A DNA stretch of 64,000 nucleotides from SLLG01 sp964403935 (GTDB lineage Bacteria > Verrucomicrobiota > Verrucomicrobiia > Opitutales > Oceanipulchritudinaceae), in the NCBI GenBank assembly GCA_964403935.1, contig CAYOIB010000003.1, positions 19,892-83,891 on the forward strand, written 5' to 3'. The position numbers were made by a program, and so were the translations under genes. Shown piece after piece: positions 58,915 through 64,000 of this stretch. The notes under the pieces were generated by a model. That model did not search any database. It worked only from the letters and a program-made list of their open reading frames with translations, and was not told the DNA's origin. Position 1 is the first letter of the stretch, and every line of letters starts with the position of its first letter.

Positions 58915-58932
58915 GCAGAGGCCTAAAAAGGA

Positions 58933-61476
58933 CTATTCCTGCGAAACGCGCAAGCGGACACAATCGCGCGAAGTAAACTGCTTCTTCGCAAACTTCCGCA
59001 GTTGCGCGGTGGTAACAGCGTCCACCCGGGCATTGTAATCCAGCCAATCATTGATGGGGCGATCGTAAAGAGCGTTGATCGATGCCTGTGCCGCACGCGC
59101 ACCGATGCCCTGCAACCGCATACTCTTGCGCGATTTCAAGTGAGAAACAGCCCGATCGCGCTCGGCGTCTGTAAGACCGTTCCCGGAAATCCGTTTGGCT
59201 TCCGCTTCGAGTTCTTCGAGAAGCTTGGCCGCCGTATCCGGATGCGTGCCTCCATAAAAGAAGAAGAGCCCTTCATCGACCCCAACGACCCGGCTCGCTC
59301 CAACAAAGTAGGCCAGCCCCTGGTTCTCGCGCACCCGCATGAACAACTCGCCCGACATGTCGCTGACAATCTCGTTCAGGATCTCGCCCATAACGAAGGC
59401 GGGATCGCACACCCCAACATCGGGAAATCCAAGGAAAAGGACAGCCTGCTCCCTCGGAAGCTGCTCGATAATCAAATCTCGTTTCCCAACAGGCACACGC
59501 TTTGGATTTCGCCGGACAAACATCCAATCAGGCAAGGCATTCGCGATCACCTCGAGCTGCGGAAGAATCTCATCGGGTTCAAAATCTCCGCAGACAGAGA
59601 ACACCGCATTCCGCGAGACAATCATCTGTCGGTAGGCGTCGCGAACCTGCAAGGCACTCAGCGCAGCAACCGTCTCCACCTTCCCCATTGGATCACAGGC
59701 CAAGGGGTGACTCCCGAAGAAGTGCCGGCGCAGGGCCTTCTGCCCGAACTCAACGATTTCATCGTCCTCTTCCTGGATGAGGGAAACCTGTGCATCGCGT
59801 TCCCGCTGGACCGTGCCTTCGTCAAATTTCGGTGCCAGCAATGCCTGTTCGAGCAGATCCAGAGCGAGCGCTTCATCGCCCTTCATCACATCCAGGCTCA
59901 AGCCAAAGCTATTATTGCCAGCGAATTCGCAAAAGCTGCCCCCGGCGGATTCAACCGCTTCAGAAACTTCTTCAGCCGTTCGCTTCTCCGTGTCCCGCGT
60001 CAGCAGCGTCGCGAGCAGCCCTGTGACGCCAAAATTCTCCGGCTCTTCATAGACCGGTCCGCCGAGAGCTGAAAAACGGAGGTTGATTTTGGGCAAACGT
60101 GTATCCCGCTGAAAGAGAATGCGGGCTCCATTTGAAAGCTCCCGGCACTCGAACCGGGCGGCATCCGATCGGGCTTCGGCAGGGCGCTGGCGGATCGGTT
60201 TCTTCGCATCCTTCGGATTGAGAGCGACCGTAGTCAGCTGCTCCTCTCGAAGATACTGCGTGCCGACACGCGCCACATCCTCCGGCGTGAGGGCTTCCAA
60301 ACGGCGAAATACCTGGCGGATGTAATCGAGGTCGCCGATCACCATCTCCGCCCGGCCCATTCGTGCGGCCTGACCGGCCATGGTCTGGCGGCTGTTGATC
60401 TCGCGGGAAAGGGCCTGGCATTTCGCCTTATCGAGTTCGCGCTCGCCAAAGCCATTTTCCAACGCGTTCTGAATGACCTCAGAAACGGCATCTTCCACCG
60501 CCTCCTGGTGGCCCTTGTCGGCCACATACGAAATCCAGAGCAGCCCGCTGGAACCGGGATTCCAAGCGGACGCATCGATGTAATGCACCAGTTGCTGTTC
60601 CTCCCGCAGCTGCTTCCACAAACGGGCACTTCGACCCCCACCGAGAAGCGCTGCCAACATGTCGATGGCCGGGGCATCGGGATGCGTCAGCGAGGGAATA
60701 TGGTAGGCGAGACCACCCCGGCACACATGGACCTCTCCCTCAAAGGTGCAGACGCGGCGGCTGAGCTGCGGGGGTTCCGTCGCCAGGGGTGCATCGTCCA
60801 GACACCGCGGGCCCCACGCGCCAAAAACCTTCTCCACTACAGGAACAAGCGTCTCGGTCTCCACCGCACCCACAACGACAAGGCCCATATTGTTGGTGAC
60901 ATAGCGCCGCTGATAATATTTGCGGAGGTCATCGGGGGCCACCGACTCAAACAACGACCGCTGCCCGATAATCGGATGGCGATAAGGGTGGCGGCGGAAG
61001 GCGGTACTGAAAAGAGCCTGCGACACCCGCCGGTCGGGATCATCCATCCCCATATCAATCTCGCGGAGAATGACCGCTCGCTCCGACTCGATGTCCTGCG
61101 TCAGCAATTTTGCCCGGAAGGCCATCTCTTCGAGGATTTTCAATCCGCGCTCGAGCCCATCAGCCGGGAGGTCGATGTAATAGACCGTTCGATCAAACGT
61201 CGTGTAGGCATTGATCGATCCACCCGCGGCCTGCACCTCGCAGGCGATTTCTCCCGCCGCAAAGGTATCCGTTGCCTTGAACACCAAGTGCTCAAGGTAG
61301 TGCGAAAGTCCCGAGCCAAGAAAATGGCCTTCATGAATACTACCGGACTTCACCCAGAGCTGCAGCGAGAGCAGATCGGCAGAAAAGTCTTCACGGTTCA
61401 CGAGTGTGAGCCCGTTGGCCATAATTTGGCGGTTGGGGAGGTCGGAGGGAAGTCGGTTCAGTAGCTGGGTCGCCAT
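58933..61476 (-). CDS. M16 family zinc metallopeptidase, two-domain
   Basis: 847 residues in two M16 halves. The first half has the inverted zinc motif H-Y-L-E-H (His59, Glu62, His63) and the distal ligand Glu in A-V-I-L-R-E-I-D-M. The second half (from about residue 440) has the same fold without the metal motif, as usual. These pitrilysin/PqqL-type proteases degrade peptides in an enclosed chamber. No signal peptide is evident at the chosen start, so it is probably cytoplasmic. It is followed 18 bases later by recN and preceded by a Minf_1886-family gene, on the same strand. Confidence 0.93.
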   Translation of the reverse strand: MATQLLNRLPSDLPNRQIMANGLTLVNREDFSADLLSLQLWVKSGSIHEGHFLGSGLSHYLEHLVFKATDTFAAGEIACEVQAAGGSINAYTTFDRTVYYIDLPADGLERGLKILEEMAFRAKLLTQDIESERAVILREIDMGMDDPDRRVSQALFSTAFRRHPYRHPIIGQRSLFESVAPDDLRKYYQRRYVTNNMGLVVVGAVETETLVPVVEKVFGAWGPRCLDDAPLATEPPQLSRRVCTFEGEVHVCRGGLAYHIPSLTHPDAPAIDMLAALLGGGRSARLWKQLREEQQLVHYIDASAWNPGSSGLLWISYVADKGHQEAVEDAVSEVIQNALENGFGERELDKAKCQALSREINSRQTMAGQAARMGRAEMVIGDLDYIRQVFRRLEALTPEDVARVGTQYLREEQLTTVALNPKDAKKPIRQRPAEARSDAARFECRELSNGARILFQRDTRLPKINLRFSALGGPVYEEPENFGVTGLLATLLTRDTEKRTAEEVSEAVESAGGSFCEFAGNNSFGLSLDVMKGDEALALDLLEQALLAPKFDEGTVQRERDAQVSLIQEEDDEIVEFGQKALRRHFFGSHPLACDPMGKVETVAALSALQVRDAYRQMIVSRNAVFSVCGDFEPDEILPQLEVIANALPDWMFVRRNPKRVPVGKRDLIIEQLPREQAVLFLGFPDVGVCDPAFVMGEILNEIVSDMSGELFMRVRENQGLAYFVGASRVVGVDEGLFFFYGGTHPDTAAKLLEELEAEAKRISGNGLTDAERDRAVSHLKSRKSMRLQGIGARAAQASINALYDRPINDWLDYNARVDAVTTAQLRKFAKKQFTSRDCVRLRVSQE

Positions 61477-61521
61477 ACTTTAAGGAAAGGGATAAGAGGA
61501 AATGCGCTGAATCAGGGACAG

Positions 61522-61974
61522 TTAGCCGTCGGCAGCGCGCTTTGCCTCGCGGAGGATTCGCTTGCGTTTGCGCTCACGGGCACGACGGTCCGCCGTACTG
61601 AGAAAGGGGTACTCGAAGGCCGTGGCAAAATCGTAGATATCTTTGAAATCATCAATCGTGTCGGACTCGTTTTTTGCGAGGATTCCGTAGTCGACCAACG
61701 TAAAGACGATGTGCCCGAAGTCCTCCGTCGAATGGATACCCCAGGTCTCCAGGAGCGTCTTCGCCATCGGCCCATACTGCTCAAGGAGCCATTTCCTCAA
61801 GCCTTCAGCCAGCTCCTGGCCTGTAATGTGACGGACGTTACGCATCGCCCGGGCGGTCTTCATCGCCCGTATGGTCGCATCCAACCCTTCACGCAGGAGG
61901 TAATAGGCACCACTGTCGTAGCGCGTATCCTCCTGCACGATCAGGCGGACGACTTCCTGGAAATTCTTTGGCAT
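61522..61974 (-). CDS. Minf_1886 family protein
   Basis: 150 residues, no known catalytic motif. I recognise it as the Minf_1886 family from the opening F-Q-E-V-V-R-L-I-V-Q-E-D-T-R-Y-D-x-x-A-Y-Y-F/L-L-R-E-G-L-D and the later H-I-T-G-Q-E-L-A-E-G and F-G-x-I-V-F-T-L-V-D-Y-G-I-L. The family is largely restricted to the PVC superphylum and supports the taxonomic call. The C-terminus is strongly basic (R-R-A-R-E-R-K-R-K-R), suggesting RNA or ribosome contact, which is inference. It lies 45 bases upstream of the M16 protease gene. Confidence 0.85.
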   Translation of the reverse strand: MPKNFQEVVRLIVQEDTRYDSGAYYLLREGLDATIRAMKTARAMRNVRHITGQELAEGLRKWLLEQYGPMAKTLLETWGIHSTEDFGHIVFTLVDYGILAKNESDTIDDFKDIYDFATAFEYPFLSTADRRARERKRKRILREAKRAADG

Positions 61975-62197
61975 TACATCTGTTTGCGGCGCGGACGCAC
62001 CAACTTATTCCCGATTGCGGGTCGGCGATCCTTCTGCGGACACGTTCAGGCGCGTTTCCGATCTTGCGCCAAATCGAGCAGAGCACGCTTCAGCAAGAGG
62101 GCCCAGCTGATCAAGTGCGGTGTTGGCTGCCATGGTGGTTATCATTCACCCAACCTCTGGAAAAAGCGGACGCATATCAAGAACAGCCTGAGTCCCC

Positions 62198-63667
62198 TCA
62201 CGAACCCTCACCCGCCAGTTGGCCCAAAACACGAATAACGGCCTGCGGATCAGCCTTTCCCTTCATCGCTTTGAGAACCGGACCCATGTAAGCGTTGATA
62301 GCCTTCTCGTTACCGGCCCGATATTGTTCGGCTGGAACCCTGTTTGCTGCCATGACCTCACGACATAGCGCTTCCAGCTCGCCCTCGTCCGCTGCCTCGT
62401 GCTTGAGTCCGAGTTCCTCGACGAGTGCACCCGGAGCGTCGCCGCTCTCAAAGCACTTCACGAAAACAACCTTGGCATTCTGCTTTGTCACCACGCCCTC
62501 ATCGACCAGTCGTACCAGCTCGGCAACGTGCACGGGCTTCATCTTCACCTCACCGATGGGAAGCAGCCCATCCCCCTCCCCAGCCGCGCGCTCCCGCTGA
62601 AACTCATTGGCCACGTAGTTGGCAATCGACTTCGGATTCGCTGGGTAAGCCTCCAGGGCTGCCTCGAAGAAATGGGCCAACTCGTAGTCAAAGCACAGAA
62701 CCGAAGTGAGCGTATAGGGTAAATCGAGCACGTCCTGATACCGCCGTTGCTTGTCGAAAACCCGCTCCGGCAGGACCGCCTTCAACCGCTCCACCTCCTC
62801 CTGCGGGAAGCGCACGGGCAGAAGATCCGGATCCGGAAAATAGCGGTAATCGTGCGCCTCCTCCTTGCTCCGCATCGAATGGGTCACCCCGGTATCGGCA
62901 TCCCAGCGGCGCGTCTCTTGAGGCACCGTCCCCCCCCGCTCGTAAACCCGGGTCTGCCGCCGGATTTCGTAGGCAATGGCGTTACGCACTCCGGTTATGC
63001 TGTTCAAATTCTTCATCTCCGTCCGCGGATTCAGAATCTGCGAACCAACCGGGCGCACGCTGACATTGGCATCACAGCGCATTTGGCCCTTCTCCATGTC
63101 ACAGGATGAGATACCCGCTGCCGTGAGCAGCATCCGCAGCGCCTGCAAGAGGGCCACCGCCTCCTCGGGCGAACACAAGGCAGGCTCGGTCACTATTTCC
63201 AGAAGCGGTGTTCCCGCACGGTTGAAGTCCACCAGGGAATCGCCTTCGGCATGGGTCAATTTCCCCACATCTTCCTCCAGGTGTGCCCGTGTCAGAGCGA
63301 CCCGTCGGTGCTCACCCATGATGTTTCGGGAGGGTCCCGGCAGCTCGATCTCGATGCTCCCCCCGACACAGATGGGCTGAGCGAACTGGGTTATCTGGTA
63401 GTTCTTCGCGCTGTCCGGATAAAAGTAATTTTTCCGATCCCAGCGACACACCTCGGGAATGACAGAATCAAAAACAAGTCCCGCCCGGATGGACTGGCGC
63501 ACCGCTTCTTCATTGATTACGGGCAACGCTCCCGGCAAACCCATCACCACCGGATCCGTCAAGGTATTCGGAGGTTCCCCAAAGCCCTGCGCAACGCCCG
63601 CAAACACTTTACTCTTCGTGGCGAGTTGCACGTGCACCTCCAGTCCAATGACGGCTTCAAATTCCAT
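62198..63667 (-). CDS. gatB: aspartyl/glutamyl-tRNA amidotransferase subunit B
   Basis: 489 residues, usual GatB length. With GatA and GatC it converts Glu-tRNA(Gln) and/or Asp-tRNA(Asn) to the amidated forms; GatB holds the kinase site and binds tRNA. The opening E-A-V-I-G-L-E-V-H-V-Q-L is the family hallmark. Also present are D-S-L-V-D-F-N-R-A-G-T-P-L-L-E-I-V and R-C-D-A-N-V-S-V-R. A C-terminal YqeY-like tail domain completes it (A-I-N-A-Y-M-G-P-V-L-K-A-M-K-G-K-A-D-P). The start at M-E-F-E-A removes 30 unrelated residues. gatA and gatC are not adjacent. Between it and the Minf_1886 gene are 223 bases with nothing recognised. Confidence 0.96.
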   Translation of the reverse strand: MEFEAVIGLEVHVQLATKSKVFAGVAQGFGEPPNTLTDPVVMGLPGALPVINEEAVRQSIRAGLVFDSVIPEVCRWDRKNYFYPDSAKNYQITQFAQPICVGGSIEIELPGPSRNIMGEHRRVALTRAHLEEDVGKLTHAEGDSLVDFNRAGTPLLEIVTEPALCSPEEAVALLQALRMLLTAAGISSCDMEKGQMRCDANVSVRPVGSQILNPRTEMKNLNSITGVRNAIAYEIRRQTRVYERGGTVPQETRRWDADTGVTHSMRSKEEAHDYRYFPDPDLLPVRFPQEEVERLKAVLPERVFDKQRRYQDVLDLPYTLTSVLCFDYELAHFFEAALEAYPANPKSIANYVANEFQRERAAGEGDGLLPIGEVKMKPVHVAELVRLVDEGVVTKQNAKVVFVKCFESGDAPGALVEELGLKHEAADEGELEALCREVMAANRVPAEQYRAGNEKAINAYMGPVLKAMKGKADPQAVIRVLGQLAGEGS

Positions 63668-63775
63668 TCGTTCAGCCAAGTCCACACACCCGCGCCGCTC
63701 AATCTCAAACTCGACGGGTCGGAACCATAAAAGCCGAGCCGCTCCCCTCAAAGGCACGGCACCCCCTTCCCGAGA

Positions 63776-64000
63776 TCACACACCCGGCCTGCGCAGCGCG
63801 ATCTCGATCGCGAGCGCCGCCTCCAGCGCCGCCTCCGGACTGTCCCCCAGAACACAGAAATGCCCCATTTTTCGTCCTGGCGAAGCCGTGGTCTTGCCGT
63901 AGAGATGAAGCTTGGATCGCGGATGGCGCAGGACAACTGACCAATCCGGCTCACCCTCGGCCCAGAGGTCACCGAGAAGATTCACCATCGCGACCGGTGC
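63776..64000 (-). CDS. purK: N5-carboxyaminoimidazole ribonucleotide synthase PurK, C-terminal part (cut by window)
   Basis: About 74 residues of the C-terminal end. The motifs M-V-N-L-L-G-D-L-W, L-H-L-Y-G-K and G-R-K-M-G-H-F are those of the ATP-grasp C-terminal lobe of PurK, which carboxylates AIR in de novo purine synthesis. The frame continues beyond the right edge without an obvious start, so the gene is incomplete here. It is the gene upstream of gatB on the same strand, with about 108 bases between them. Confidence 0.9.
   Translation of the reverse strand, partial: APVAMVNLLGDLWAEGEPDWSVVLRHPRSKLHLYGKTTASPGRKMGHFCVLGDSPEAALEAALAIEIALRRPGV

Noticed and set aside
61711..62238. Plus-strand frame over the Minf_1886 gene and the gap before gatB
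   Set aside because: Antisense to a conserved protein; no motif. The 223-base gap itself shows no tRNA cloverleaf or recognisable gene on either strand.
1..64000. CRISPR array, prophage, tRNA or rRNA genes
   Set aside because: No regularly spaced repeats, phage structural genes, tRNA-like cloverleaf or rRNA-like sequence were seen in the intergenic spaces I read.

Overview
The window is a GC-rich bacterial chromosome segment, densely coded on both strands, with no rRNA, tRNA, CRISPR array, prophage or intact insertion sequence that I could see. Gene content points to the PVC superphylum, most likely Verrucomicrobiota near Opitutales/Puniceicoccales. The pointers are a Minf_1886-type protein, a pseudopilin with a C-terminal H...DG signature, a large secreted lamin-tail/CotH protein, an MGDG-synthase-like glycosyltransferase beside fatty-acid-synthase-like genes, and divergent lineage versions of LigA, GluQ and MidA. 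The taxonomic call is inference from protein families, not from a marker tree.

Layout. 1-3.2 kb: the end of an Rnk/GreA-like protein and a CPA2 cation:proton antiporter with C-terminal TrkA-C domains. 3.2-17 kb: two minus-strand blocks of fatty-acid/polyketide-like enzymes, separated by a plus-strand set of other genes. The first block is a CrtI-like FAD oxidoreductase, an acyl carrier protein and a ketosynthase. The second is two glycosyltransferases, a second ketosynthase and an ACP-dehydratase fusion. The interposed genes are a PpiD-like chaperone, a CtpA-type protease (minus strand), a MidA-like protein, a pseudopilin and a transposase-derived HTH protein. I read the two blocks as a possible unusual-acyl or glycolipid pathway. 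17-23 kb: ligA, RNase E/G, rodA and a SMUG1-type uracil-DNA glycosylase. 23-29 kb: a secreted LTD/CotH protein, a sugar isomerase-like TIM barrel and a Gfo/Idh/MocA dehydrogenase. 29-34 kb: a minus-strand run menC-menE-DegT aminotransferase-RmlA nucleotidyltransferase. 34-47 kb: a Gre-like protein, an MFS transporter, a TPR protein, rmuC, a purple-acid-phosphatase-like enzyme, a CmoB-like methyltransferase, a TonB-dependent receptor with a small membrane protein, a YceH-like protein and a beta-carbonic anhydrase.

46.5-64 kb: argH and guaB diverge across a 100-N assembly gap bounded by an identical 55-bp direct repeat. Then come a VTC-DUF4956-HlyD operon (possible polyphosphate synthesis plus membrane adaptor), a DEAD-box helicase, gluQ, a Nudix hydrolase, a trypsin-like lipoprotein, recN, an M16 protease, a Minf_1886-family gene, gatB and the 3' end of purK.

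Most genes are housekeeping. The most distinctive points are: a LigA with all four zinc-finger cysteines replaced although length and BRCT domain are kept; a GluQ lacking the usual zinc cysteines; the VTC-DUF4956-HlyD operon; and the split CrtI-like/ACP/KAS/glycosyltransferase locus. Start codons were often moved to an internal Met where the domain alignment or gene overlap favoured it; these choices are stated per gene.
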